A stretch of DNA of 64,000 bases, taken from contig CM060732.1 of NCBI GenBank assembly GCA_030704615.1, positions 33,027,053 to 33,091,052 of the forward strand, given 5' to 3'. Positions 12,001 through 23,335 of the stretch are shown here, piece by piece. This stretch comes from Takakia lepidozioides (taxonomy: Eukaryota > Streptophyta > Takakiopsida > Takakiales > Takakiaceae). The first letter of the stretch is position 1, and every line of letters starts with the position of its first letter. The translations under genes were made by a program, and so were the position numbers. Below the pieces are notes generated by a model. It was not told the origin of the DNA. It did not search any database and saw nothing but the letters and a program-made list of their open reading frames with translations.

Positions 12001-14227
12001 AAAAAGAGAGTCAAGTTCTGGAAATCCAGAGCCACAGGTGTATGTTGCTAATACCAATGGTTTGAAGCATCTGAGATATCACGCAGTTACTGAGCAACCA
12101 CAGCTTTAAAAGAACATCAAATCCATTTTCATTCAAGTGCATTCTGACATTTACTACTCTTCTTATCGCTCCTTCACTCCAGAGCTTGATGGTCCTGACA
12201 ATTTTGCTAACAAAGAAACGTTTTTAACTTACATTCTTGAATCGAAGGCCAGATCGGATGGCATCAAGAATTAGCGTGTCACAGTTGGCGTCAGTTGATT
12301 TGCCCTTCTGTTTCCGATCAGGATTGGCTGACCGTACATCCACAAGGCTAATAAAGTGTAGATGCTCTCGCAGCTGTTGGACAATCTGCCTAACATTTGC
12401 ATTTGTTGCTGATTGCAGAAGAAATCTCACAACAAGTGGTAGGTCTTCGGCATCTGCAGTCCGCAAGCTGCCCAGTGCAAGGTTGACAACCTGAATGAAG
12501 ACCCAACATGCTTGTCTCTTTAAAGATATCCGAATTCACATTTGTTGAGATTGGAAATATAAACCACTTTCACCCCAACACCCCAACTCTCCTCCCCACT
12601 TGGTAGGCACTGTATTCAGACCACTATGTCAAAGCCTTTGCATACTACCCCATTGCAGTGCAAAATTGAGAGAGACAGCACCTGCTCATGGAGATCCTCT
12701 TCTAAATTGAGATTTGAGAAAACCTCCAGCACAGGTAAAATGAGCTGCAAATCTTCCTGCAACCACTTGCCAGACATCCCAACCATCGTACTCAATGCCA
12801 GTATCAAGCCAGAAGTCCAGAATACTTCATGGATGTCTCCCAGAGCCAGGGTTGCTCCCCTGGCAATCCTCTTGATGGTTTACATACAGCTATCACAGTG
12901 CAGCTCTTCCGTGAGGAAAGGCTGTGGCAAGTGCATATCTCAGTCACACAGGTTGTAACAACTAATTTCAGACATTACCGAGAAACGGACCAAGAAAGGG
13001 ACGAAGAAAAAGGATGTTAATCCACATTTGACAGCAAAACTATGTTGCCACCATAAACACCATCCCCAAAAACAATTAGACTAGGGATAAACTTGCCTCT
13101 AGCATTTGCTCCAAAGCCTGCATCACCATCTCATGCTCCGAATCAACAATGACTTCCGGGAGGAACAAGATAATCTCCTTCTTCAAACCAAGAGGACAAA
13201 TTGAAAGCACCGCTAGTAATTTTTCGGTGAGGCTTTGACTGTCTACCAGGAAGTCCAGCCAACGAAATTGACTCAGGATGAGCCTGGCTCCAGACCACTC
13301 AAATGTTAATAAGCAGAACTTGTCCAATTTGACAAGATTTGTTACATATAGAAGATATCACGAATCTGCAGAGAACCCAAACACGAATTATGCATTATTT
13401 CGTACAACCTGGGTATGCTGTCCATCAGACCAGCGAGGTTCTCAAGAGATTCACGATCACTATCCATAACATGTTCTGGGAGCTTCTCCAGCAAGATGTT
13501 GGCCACAGCTGTCTGAATAGAAGCCACGGATAGCAGCACTCTCGCCAGACTGTCACAGGAGCGAGTCTCAATACCCCTGCAATTTCCTGCCATGGGCAAG
13601 AGCAACCTGCACCAGCCAACTAATGTTGTTTGAAGTTGAAGTACAATTTCATGATGAAATTGGTCATTTTGGCAAGGCAGTGGGGCTCTTGGGCGACATC
13701 CGACCTTGACAGATGCGTCTGAAATTTACAAAAGGCATGTTTGATGTTTTGCAGAATAGTGAAGTGAAGCAGATATACAACAGTGAGAGATACAAACTAA
13801 GGCACAGCTTCAAACAATCCCAATTCCAGTACAACTGAGATTACATTAACACCATGAGAAAGTCCAGGAAGAATTCCTTTGATTCCTGAGTAGAGCAGGC
13901 TTACTGATGTCAATGCTTCTCTAACAAGGGAGGTTCCAAATTGCCACTAGATTACCTGTGTAGGTTATCAACATCGGAAATGTGCGACTGCAATCCAGCC
14001 AAAAATTCTGCGTGTACAGGTCCTTCGCCTTTGAGTCGAAGGTCTATGCGTTGCTGCAGATCGCGGGCCACGAGCAAAGGGCCTTCGGGTAGCAACTTGC
14101 AGCCAGACTCCGCCAACACTGTGACAAAGGCATCGCACTCCTGCTGCTGCTCTACACGACGGCGGAGCAAAGATGGCGAGGCAACCGACGCTGCAGAATC
14201 TGCGGGCCGCTTGCGCGATGGAGTCAT
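1..14227 (-). CDS. FANCD2: FANCD2 (Fanconi anemia group D2 protein), 3' end outside window
   Basis: FANCD2 is the nuclear helical-repeat protein that, clamped on DNA with FANCI, directs interstrand-crosslink repair and meiotic recombination. Exons line up in order with the animal protein. Borders I could fix: 14227-13956, 13576-13409, 13283-13097, 12756-12682, 12490-12233, 11948-11736, 11210-11079, 10719-10590, 10415-10369, 9315-9211, 8550-8428, 7962-7820, 7618-7521, 7226-about 7145, 6825-6714, 6433-6353, about 6015-5933, 5541-about 5440, about 5090-4548, 2549-2327, about 1469-1287, about 940-724, about 320-223. Phases agree where checked. Landmark peptides: EKLPEHVM, QFRWLDFLVD, EDLPLVVRFLLQS, GILDYLEGF, YKRMGIIGAV, GGIDALLGCPLYL. 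The lysine-rich stretch at about 4900 matches the basic linker. Start chosen at the ATG at 14227; an in-frame upstream start at 14302 would add 25 residues. Some middle exons (4548-2550 and 2327-1470) were not resolved. Confidence 0.9.
385..450. repeat. Dispersed repeat family, tail fragment
   Basis: About 60 bp resembling the ends of the repeats near 3.45 kb, 10.05 kb and 18.85 kb, with shared core CAAGGCTACAGCAAAC followed by GTCTTATTAGTACA. It lies in a FANCD2 intron, in the same orientation as the other copies. Confidence 0.5.
2650..3500. mobile_element. Rearranged LTR-retrotransposon fragment in a FANCD2 intron
   Basis: Two retroelement coding pieces lie head to head. On the minus strand, 2767-2726 encodes a gag zinc knuckle of CX2CX4HX4C form (CFNCHKPGHRSADC) with its usual upstream basic stretch. 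On the plus strand, about 2815-3057 encodes a retroviral-type aspartic protease with the active-site DTGST at about 2835 and the ILGMQWL end typical of Ty3/gypsy proteases. The protease reading stops inside GGCTCTGATACCA (3061-3073). This is the 3' end of initiator tRNA-Met, so it is a primer-binding site on the minus strand. Next to it (3074-3490) is a copy of a dispersed repeat. The simplest reading is a minus-strand element with an internal deletion and an inversion of the protease piece. It is non-functional. Confidence 0.65.
3180..3490. repeat. Dispersed repeat family, long copy 1
   Basis: About 300 bp, clearly homologous to 9780-10080. The plus strand encodes FTNFESLEAEPKAQALL and then DACVKGFLEDIWKT, and the repeat ends with a GGCTACGGCAAACAACGTC tail. 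Read on the minus strand it starts TGTACTC and abuts a tRNA-Met primer-binding-site sequence, so it may be a long terminal repeat. Which strand matters is not settled. Confidence 0.6.
9720..10080. repeat. Dispersed repeat family, long copy 2
   Basis: Homologous to 3180-3490 over about 300 bp. It encodes FTNFKNLEAEPKALALL and DACVKGFLQNIWKT on plus, then the tail ACTACAGCAGCCAACGTC and TTAAGAGTACA. It sits in a FANCD2 intron between the exons at 10415-10369 and 9315-9211. No primer-binding site or polyprotein piece is evident beside this copy. Confidence 0.6.
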
Positions 14228-14302
14228 GTCATGAATATCTTTTGCGAGGCCACCATGAAGAAGAGAACGAAGAATTTTAACACGAGTCCGCTGGAAACTC
14301 AA

Positions 14303-15111
14303 AGAGACTACGGCACAGTAGAGTGGAGACAGCCTGTGTGTGTCTGTGTGTGTCTAGGGGCAATGAGGAAAACTCTGTGAGCTGAGAGAAGACACTGATG
14401 AAACAGGGGGAGCATTGGCAAGTAAAATGAGAGGAACAACCGAGCGGGAGTATGTCTTGACAAGCAATGAGCAATCAAGTGAGACGAAATGTCCACAAGA
14501 GAGAGAGACTGTGCGAGCAAGACTGCTGTTCCCGCGCAATGCACGAGACGGATATTTCGTTTTTCGTTCATTCAAAGTGTTTTTTTTCTGTTTCTGTGTA
14601 GCTAGGGGCTGGCACCCAGCCTACACTGCAACAGACAAATATGATTGATGAAGCACACATTTCCATTGCAACTTGATGGTGGACAGCCTCACTTGTTGTT
14701 TGTTATCCCTTTTCTGGAATCAGATTCACAGACTTTAAGGGCTGGCAATCCTGCATGAGGATAAGAATGAGGAAGAAGATATTGATCTGCATTCTCTTCT
14801 GATTACTAGCCTGCTTGATCTTGTGCAATACTCTTGCTGGGTAGAGCACATTGGCTCTACATTCGGAAGGATCCTTGAAACCTACCTACCTGCATCTTGG
14901 ATGTTCTATAGGAGGGACCTATATAAGTTGCAGTTTCTCCATGAAATATAGAGAGAGTTGGAATTTTATAGCACCATAGAGAAGTACAAATCTGTATCAC
15001 AATACCATCGTCATGAAATGATCGTGCCTCTCTATGGAAAATAACTAGCAGATTAGATTATGTTTTAATCAAATCAGGAGTAAACAACTGTGTCCAATCT
15101 TGTGGGGGACT
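14303..15111. other. Spacer between FANCD2 start and F-box/LRR stop
   Basis: About 800 bp holding the presumed FANCD2 promoter and leader. A TG-rich simple tract lies at about 14335-14352. I see no open frame with recognisable homology. Confidence 0.5.
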
Positions 15112-17831
15112 TCAAGGAGCCTTGGATTTGACAAGTTCACAGCCATGTCTGGTAAGACGTGCCTTCTGACCATCAGAGATGCCTGATGACGGCAGCACCA
15201 ACTTCCTCAGGGATGGACGACAGAATACCATCCATGCCAAGGCATCGTTGGTAATGCCTTGGCAGTCCCTCAGGCACAAGTGCTTCAATCCCTTGCATTC
15301 TTCCATCACCTGTTTCAGGCCTACATCGGTCACCTTCACAATACATAAAACAAGGTTCAGCTTTTAAGATGACTGTACAGTATTCAAAGACTGCCATGAC
15401 AATTCCCAACGCATCAACTTGACAGCAGAATTATCCATCTACATGCTGCCTATCAGTACCGATATTCATAGGATCTATACCACACCTTCAGGCATAAAAT
15501 GCCTCTCAAAAAGTTATCATGCAAACTATCCACAAGACCAGTCAAATGAACCCCATTATGTGGGCACCATTTGCAATCAGGTGGGTCAGTCAAGTTCTCC
15601 AGATTGTCCATGCCAAAAAATCAATAGTTGCGAGGCTGTTGTGAGTACTACAATGTCAAACAAAAGGCTGGCAAAAGGGTAACCTCTATGAGCTATCCTC
15701 CAAACACGCCACTGTAGAAAAATGTCGATAGGAACCTGGATGATAAACATTAGTGCGAGTGCCAGAAACCAAAGCTGCACGGCAGAATAAATAGCAGATA
15801 AACTGACCTTTACACACCCCTCCAGCCCCAGGCTCACCACACTTCTGCAACTTTTGCTCAATGTTGCAAGTCCCATATCAGTAAACCCTGATGCCTCTAG
15901 CTCCAAATGCTCCAGATATTTGAATCCACCTGGAGCACCCAGGCTGTGCACCTTCTTACATCCTTTCAGATACAGTTCCCGCAAGTGAGAGCACCCTTTG
16001 CCAACTGCAGTTAGACCATTATCAGTCACCAGCAAACAGTGGCTGACATCAAGAGAAACAAGAGACGGGCAGAGCCTTCCTATCCACTGCAAAGTCATGT
16101 CTCCAACAGGCTTGTTCCACGCAACTTTAAGCCTTTGAATCTGGAAACGTGGCTGCGGGGATCGAAGACAAGCAGTTACCCATCCTAGCCCGGTGCCCTC
16201 CATATCTAGCTGCTCCAAATGGACGCAATTATGCAAGACATAGAAAAAACTCATATCGGTAAGCATGGAGCAGTAGTTTAATCGCAGAAATACTAAGTTC
16301 GGAAAGCTGTTGACCATGATGACCGTGTCTTCATCTCGCAAACAGTGGGCCCCCTCCAAGTCTAGGTGCATGAGGTGCGGACACCCTTTTGCCAGCTTCA
16401 AAAGCCCTGAAGAAGTCAATCCTTTGCAGCAAGCCAATACCAATTTCTTGAGTGGTAGGCCGCTTTCTGCCAACCGTCCCAGTACCTCATCCGTCACAAT
16501 GGTGTGTGAGAGATTAAGAGAGAACAACCCTTTTGTACTACTGATGACACCCTCAATCCCCAAGGGAGTTACTTGTGCCCCATTCACTGCCAACATCCCA
16601 AGCTTCCGACAATGTGAAGCCAAGTAGCTCAGACCTCTATCGGTTACATACGGGCAGTCAAATACTGTCAGATCTGTCAGATCTCGACAACCCAAGGCCA
16701 GGGCTTCCATGGAAACATCTGAAAGCATGTAGTGGCCTGAAATGTTGAGGGACCTGAGATTGACCAGCATAGCTGCCATAGCCTCCACACCAGCATCTGT
16801 GAGAATGCCTGAGGAAAGAGTGGGGTCCAGGGCATAAGAGGGCCTGGAACGAAAACCGTGCTGCGGGTAGCTCATGTCTAGCTCTTCAAGTGATGGAAAA
16901 GCTGCGGCAATTGCAACGAGGTCTGAGTCTTGCCAAACCTGAATCCATGTTAATTCGAAGTCAAAGTGATTGTCAAAAATCAGATTTCCACTGTGCTAAC
17001 ACTCTGGCAAGGGATTGGGCAGCCTGCTGAAAGTTCTCTGCATGATGGTTTCAAAGTATGCTCCTGGGGCTTTGTAGTACAAAAGTTTCCTACCTTGCTT
17101 TATGCCGGTCTGTCATCACCAGACTTATCATTGTCACTTGAGCATGATGTCACAATAAATCTGTGTAATTCGTGAGCCTCCACCTATGAGCCTGTGAGCG
17201 AACGCTGTGAGTCTATGAGCCTGTGCTCACTATTTTGGGTGAATCATGAGCCTGAGCTCATGGATTTCACGCTCACTTGCTCATGGGCTCATGAATCCTG
17301 CTCATGGTTTAGTTTCTCTTGTTATCAGAGACAAAACCAGGTATGACTACGTGACAGGGTCAGCAAAGACTATTGAAAGCACAGGCATAAACATGCGGAA
17401 ACATGAAGCTCCCAGGGATTAGCACTAACCTGAAACTTTGCACAGTTAAGCCTTCGCAGATATCTCCCGCAACAGTGCCCCAAAATCCTTATTGCCTCCA
17501 AGTGTAGCCCTTTCTGTCCTTGCAAGCACAGTGACTGCAGCCGTGGAGCTGACTGAGCTATGGCAAGAAGTGGGCGTCCCAAATTTCCATGGAATGAACT
17601 GAGGTCAATTGCCCTTAACCCTTGAAACCTCTGTAAAATTCGGGGAAGACCACCTGGGAGATGTGTACAAGTACAGCTGATGCTGATAGATGGCCTCAAG
17701 CGATTTGAAAGGAGCAGAAATCGTCGGCATGTGAGAGATATTGCCTCCCACTGACTGGCCTTCGTGAAATAAGTGAACACCAACCCCCAACACTCTTCGG
17801 GCAGCTCAAACTCAATTGCTTGCTCCACCAT
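15112..17831 (-). CDS. F-box/LRR protein, 584 aa, three exons
   Basis: A substrate receptor of an SCF-type ubiquitin ligase: the F-box binds SKP1 and the leucine-rich repeats choose the target. Exons are 17831-17430, 16938-15808 and 15333-15112. All junctions are phase 0 with GT-AG borders, giving 134+377+73 residues. The F-box is near residues 8-50 (ELPEECWGLVFTYFTKASQW and the following CRRFLLLSNRL). The remainder is cysteine-containing LRRs of the FBXL type: repeated L-x-x-L-x-L-x-x-C units, for example LVSLDVSHCLLVTDNGL and LKHLCLRDCQGITNDAL. It resembles plant FBL/EBF-like proteins, but the target cannot be told from sequence. The ATG at 17831 is the first in frame before the F-box. Confidence 0.85.
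17170..17315. repeat. Inverted TGAGCC/GGCTCA motif cluster in F-box gene intron 1
   Basis: The intron (17429-16939) holds many short copies of TGAGCC and GGCTCA. Arms AATCATGAGCC (17242-17252) and GGCTCATGAATC (17286-17297) can pair, and a near-palindrome ATGAGCCTGAGCTCAT lies inside the left arm. A hairpin in the pre-mRNA is possible. Confidence 0.5.
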
Positions 17832-20800
17832 GTCTCTCCCCCTCTTTCAATAAATATTCTGTGTGTAGAGCCACCTAAGTATTTTTGTATGTCTTACAGA
17901 CTACTGAAAGCATGAGAATGTCAAAAAAATTGTGATGGAAAGACATTTTTTCTGTCAAACTTATAACCCTGCCTTTTTCTCCCCTCAGTAATATAGACAC
18001 TCTGTTTCGGTTCTCAGGAAGAAACGCCTTCCAGTTAGAGGCTTTCCTCCAGGGCCTCTTAGACTTCTCTCTGCTGTACACTTGAGATGATACTTTACTT
18101 GACCAGACCACCCCCACGAGTCAAAGTGGCATGCACAGAGGAGCCCCTATGTTTTTATCTTACCTCTTGTCCAACTCTGAAGTCTTCAAATATTATATGA
18201 CAATATGGGTGCATATTATATCTAATTTGACATTGCTCCATGTACGCACACGCATGGCTCAAAGGTAACTGTGGAGCAAGGATAGTTGATTGTTGCACAC
18301 CCTTGCGCTTTCTCTTCCACCTGTGACTTCATTTCAATATATCTCCTAGAACTCCATCGGCCATTGTGCGGGCATTTGGCTCGGCAAAACCCATTCCGCT
18401 CACTCTGAGATGCCCATTATTGAGTTGGCTCTTCACTAGCTGCTGATGTGGGTACCCCTGCTAGCCAGAGACGAACAATTCGCCAATACCACATAACTAA
18501 CAAGGCATTCTTGCATTAATCAGCTACCATGTTTTAGAATGATTTCCACATCTGTAACCAAATGCCCTTCCAGACCTAGTTAAGACAAACAACAATATGT
18601 GTTCAAGGGACAAGGTCATTTGATAGCTGGTGCTGTAAGGTATCATGCTGCACACCTCGAGCCACACTGCTTTCCTAATGTACATTGAAGTTCATGGAGC
18701 TCACGGCATCATGCTTCCAAACTGGTAGCAGTTTGTAGTATCAAGACTTTATCCCCAACACAACCGTGCACCCTGTCTCTTCCCACTTTTATTCCCCTAA
18801 CTTTCCTCTGTCGAGTTCCAGCCCAAACTGGGTGTGGGGTCTATGCCCACAAAGCTACAGCAAACAATGTCTCCTGAGCACACATTCTCATACTTTCTGC
18901 AATACACGACATAGGGACTTGAGACTAGTATACTCAACTAAAAAAGTTGGAGCAACATTTTGCAACAGGCCCAACAATTTCGTGCTGCTAAATACATCCT
19001 CTTCACTCTGAAAATGGCTGTAACAGGGAGGGAGCACCAACTCGTATCTGAATGAATCAACTTTCAATGAAGTGTGCTGTTGGTGATACATATTATTGTG
19101 GATACATACACGCACTACAACAACAACTGAGAACTGCACAATATGCATACAGAAGAGAAAGAGGGAGGCTTTATTATTCAAACACCCAATTTTTTCAATC
19201 TTAAGAATCTCTGGAGTTATGCATAACCGCAGATAATGTCTTTTGCAAAATTGAGGATTGAGATGTAACCATGAGGCTGACACACAACTATACTGCTGAT
19301 TTCACCTTTGAACTGGACCACAGGAAAGCACCTATATGTCACTTCCTGGCACACACATCACAGCATGACTTTTCTCCGTACAGTCGGGCACAAAGAGAGG
19401 TTTCATTCGTTGGCAGATGATTATGATACTCATTAAAAATGACATACTGTTAAGATGTACTTGACCTTATGTCAAATCTCAACAAATAGTGTCAATGCCT
19501 ATGGCTGTAATGAGTAAAGAAGGCCTATAGGATTCACTAGTTTAACTTTGGCAGCTGAATAAAAGTTGCCCTCTGCCAGAGTCTGGAGCCCATCAGTCAC
19601 AAACAGATGGGACACTAGCTGGATTGAAATGATTGACAGTACAAGATACAACCTTTTGTAAGTATTGACTTTGATGACCCCTCCTCATAGGAATCACCAC
19701 ATTTGCCTAGCAGGCCTGGAAAAGGTCCAACATCTGGCTGGCCTTATGCCATAGATCACATCAGCAATGCGGATTAATGGCTTGGTGGCCTTTCCTCACA
19801 CGACGCCACATTCTGGCCTACCTCAGAACACATAAAGCTCTATTTCCACTTCCGTTCCACCACCATGGCATAAACTGAAGTGAGGTAGACAGCATAACGA
19901 TCAACCAAAACCCGGAAAACTCGACCTGTAGAAAGCTGCCTGCTATCTGTCAACGAAGCATTCCCCCAAGATCCTGAAGATCCTGGGAAGGGTGCCGGTG
20001 CTCTTGTTGGTGAACATCAATAAAAACCCGGGTACAATTCTCAAGAGACCTCCATTTGAAACCTAGTAATACTTGTTCCAAGGTGAAAGTCGAATTCTTG
20101 CCTTGCCCACTTGGAACTGCCAATAGATGTTGCCTTCCATCGTCTCTCGAGCAGCTCCCATGTGCAACCTTTGAACCACCAACTCCTTTGCCAGCCTTGG
20201 CACCCTCTACAAACCATGCTACAGTTGTCAAAGTGATTGCCCAATAAAAGAAAACAAACACGCAGCGCTAATGCTTGATGGAGGCCTCAAACATCGAGTA
20301 TGATAATGATTCTTCAAACTACGGTAGTGACTTCAAACTTCAAACCTCGACTTCGAACTCTAAATTCTTTGTGCAGTACCTCTAAAAATGGTTACAGCTT
20401 GCATGGCAATTGGCTGTACAAAGACACTATTGACACCTAACAATGAGTTACCGACCACGTATCCCATACTCTGTGACACACGTGTCCTGCTGTTATCAGG
20501 CAAGACACAGTTTCACTCACTAGTATCGCCAAGCACCTATGCCATCCGCTCAAAGAGGTTTGCGATCGCTCACAGATTTGAAAACAGGCATGCACCCTGG
20601 GAGAGACTGGCAGACATCCCTCCAACACTTCACAACCAGGGCAATTTCGCAATCGGCTTCTCATGACCCACCAGCCACATCGAATGTTGGAGGAAATCTG
20701 CATCAAATGCACACCGCTATCCTCTCCCGATTGTTCGTCCAGCGCGCAACAGGGTTTGCAGACTCCATAGGTACTCAGATACTCTGTACATATATCTCTA

Positions 20801-22817
20801 CGTGCAGCAGCAGACGCTACATATACGGCAGTGTTGAGTAGCTACAAAGGGGGAATTATGCACTTTCCATTCCCCACAGCTTCTTCGCTTTCTATCACTG
20901 CTGCCTGCTACACTGTTCCTTGGACATCCAGAACTTACTTGCAGGAAAGGGTTCATTTTTCCTTCTGGCCGACCCGATTTGTGAGTTGTTATCAACAACG
21001 TTCGGTGCCGAATCCAGCGACCGAGTTGACAGGGAAAGTGGTGTTTACTGTTTACACCCTCTCCCTGCACTTTTTGAGCCTACGGTCCCAGTCTGTCGTC
21101 ACCCAGGTGAATCTGGGTTCAAATGCCGCTGCCTTCTCGGGGGTGTGGTATAATCTTTTCCCCTCCTTCCTTGGGTTGGGTTGGGAGAAATCTATGGTTT
21201 GCTTCCAAGTGGTGGATGGTGGTCGTGCTTCGATGAGTCACAGTCATGGGTCAGTTTGATTAGGTCTCTCTGACGTTGGACTAAGTCAGCACACCTCCTC
21301 TACCTCTGCTTAGGTATTCGAGAACGCAGATATGAGACTCATGGATCACGTTCTAGTTGTGCGTACCGCGGAAGTTTCCCCTTTTCTGTTGTCTGATGCG
21401 CTTAGGGCCTGTAATTATCCGCAATCCAGCCCGACCATACGGTATCCTCGTCTCAGATCATAGTGGTTGAGAGACAAATCGGGTCCGTGCTTGCTTGTAG
21501 GATGACCGGCATTCTTAACAGATTCTTCTGAATTTCGAACGAGGTTCTTTGGATGCTTTCCACATCGCATCCTTAAAACCGGCTATTTCCTGACGGTTGA
21601 AGTGAAAGTTCAACAATTTTCTGGAGAAGTAGGCTTCTACATCAAGCATCTCAATCCTCTTAGCATTAGAGAGCAGTGTAGACAGCAGGAAGAAGGCAGT
21701 TTTGTAGAGAGTAGGCGTGCAGCTGAAGTGGGAGCTCAGATGGAAGAAGCATGGAAGCAGATGGCAGAGATTGTTGATTGTTGATGGACGAATGTGATTT
21801 CTGGATCTTCTAGGAGACCTGAGGTTTCCTTATGCACTGCCAGTCCTGTTTTGTTATGTTTTTTTGTTGGGTATATGCACTGCTCCCCTTTGGCTCACCA
21901 CACTAATGACCAACTTTCATCACAGATGTTAACCCCCTGTTTTTTCCTCAATTGTTCGAGAATTGTTTCTTACTAGAAAAGGGGATTAGTTCATACTCCA
22001 CAGATCTGCAGCCTTGCTGAACCCAGATATTTGTTGAGGATACTGACTCGATTCTCATATGAGGTATGAAACTGTCTATTTAGCCAGTCAGCTTGGCCAT
22101 GCAGAATAGCTGCTCCAGTAGCTATTGCCACATATAGAGTCAAGTTGCAGGTTCCTGAAAATTAGTTGCTGACTTGCATGCCCATTTGGCTGGCATGATC
22201 ATATATGGAATCCAACATTGGTATGGTCAAATTAAGCTGTTCATATTGTGCTGAGGACTCGATTTTGACTGTTTTGGACCTGCCAAAGTAGTATTGCAGA
22301 CAAGCACATTATTGAGTAGTCCTCAGAGGCTTACATTTTTCAACTCGAATGTTAGGGGGATCAGTGAGATTTTAGGGGAATTTCATCTAGTGCTGTATTG
22401 ACAGATCAGGCGGATCCGATTCACTCCATTTATTACTGGCCATGTGGTGTGTGAGATGTGAGCATGTTGCAAGCTTCTTTCTTTTATCGTTGGCAGGAGC
22501 AGACTCTTAATTGTGGACTTGCAATGCATCACGTAGAACATTGTGCAATCCCCAATATGCTGCTTTGCATGTGCAGTGTTGTTTTACTAATTCTCAAATG
22601 CATTATGTATTTTGATTCTCCTTGTTTAAATCCTTCTGCTGCATTTTAATGTGTCGTTTAACGTGAATGCAAGGGGGAGGGGTTTGTGGTGGGGAAGAGG
22701 GGGGATGATGGTTGTGATTAGCATATGGACTGCTGTTCCAGATCAGTGGTTGCTTACCTATGCACATGACTTCCTCATAGACCTTCTAAACTTTGTTTTC
22801 GCACATTTTTGCTGCAG
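17832..22817. other. Intergenic region with no recognised gene
   Basis: Five kilobases between the F-box/LRR start and the SEC14-like exon. It contains the repeat fragment at 18.8 kb and several unrecognised frames. The longest are 20831-21259 plus (142 codons) and 19950-20261 minus (103 codons, hydrophobic start); neither has a family motif. The frame at 21602-21784 plus is charged and helical and could be an upstream exon of the SEC14-like gene, but I cannot connect it. Confidence 0.4.
18815..18885. repeat. Dispersed repeat family, tail fragment
   Basis: About 70 bp with ACTGGGTGTGGGGTCTATGC and then AAGCTACAGCAAACAATGTC, matching the tails of the copies at 3.45 and 10.05 kb in the same orientation. 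The peptide-coding part is absent. It is the only copy outside the FANCD2 gene. Confidence 0.5.
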
Positions 22818-22901
22818 AATATGCATGGTGGGCATCCACAGGCAACTTTAGCTCGGTTTCTCAAAGCACAAGAAGAGAATATTCCCAAGGCTAGCAAAAC
22901 G
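22818..22901 (+). pseudogene. Isolated SEC14-type (CRAL-TRIO N) exon
   Basis: Between a good acceptor (TTTTTGCTGCAG) and a donor (GTGAAG) lie 28 phase-0 codons. They include HPQATLARFLKA and IPKASKT, matching the YPRETLxRFLKARxxNVxKAHKM start of plant SEC14 phosphatidylinositol-transfer proteins, including the family's exon border after that motif. No later SEC14 exon (second helix or CRAL-TRIO lipid pocket) is visible before the P450 or beyond it. It is therefore either an orphan fragment or an exon of a gene with a very long intron. One family-typical Arg is Gln here (LKAQEEN). Confidence 0.45.
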
Positions 22902-23335
22902 GTGAAGGTCTCCCTATGCATTGCTTTATCAAGCTTCAGTACAAATTTAAAGGCCTTGGTAGTCCATGCTTGATATCAGTGCATTTCTTGGTTGCTCTTA
23001 TTATGTTAGATGTTCTGATGGCGTTGTTCAAATTCAATGATATTTAGAAATTCTTTGATTGGAACAGAGATTCAAAATGAGATTTGTAGTGTCCTCCAGG
23101 CAATTATCTGTTTATTGCCACGAGTTCCAAATGTCAAAGTTTTGTGAGGAATTTCTCACAAGTTTCTCATCTCCTATCATGTCGCTTAACTAAAGTTGTT
23201 AGTAGGGCTTTGCTGACTGTAAAGTTTAACACGATGACAAACAGATGCAAAGCTGCATTGTATAGTTTTGTTGCATAGGAAACGTGTTGAGTTACTCGTT
23301 TCATTTTTTCAGTCTTCCTTGGGTCTCTTCCTATC

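Noticed and set aside
19950-20261. 103-codon minus frame with a signal-peptide-like start
   Set aside because: The rest shows no known domain and no splice context; likely chance.
21100-21140. GGGTTCAAATGCC resembling a tRNA B box
   Set aside because: No matching A box or cloverleaf arms could be drawn around it.
20831-21259. 142-codon plus-strand frame
   Set aside because: Composition is not protein-like, there are no family motifs, and overlapping frames of similar length exist.
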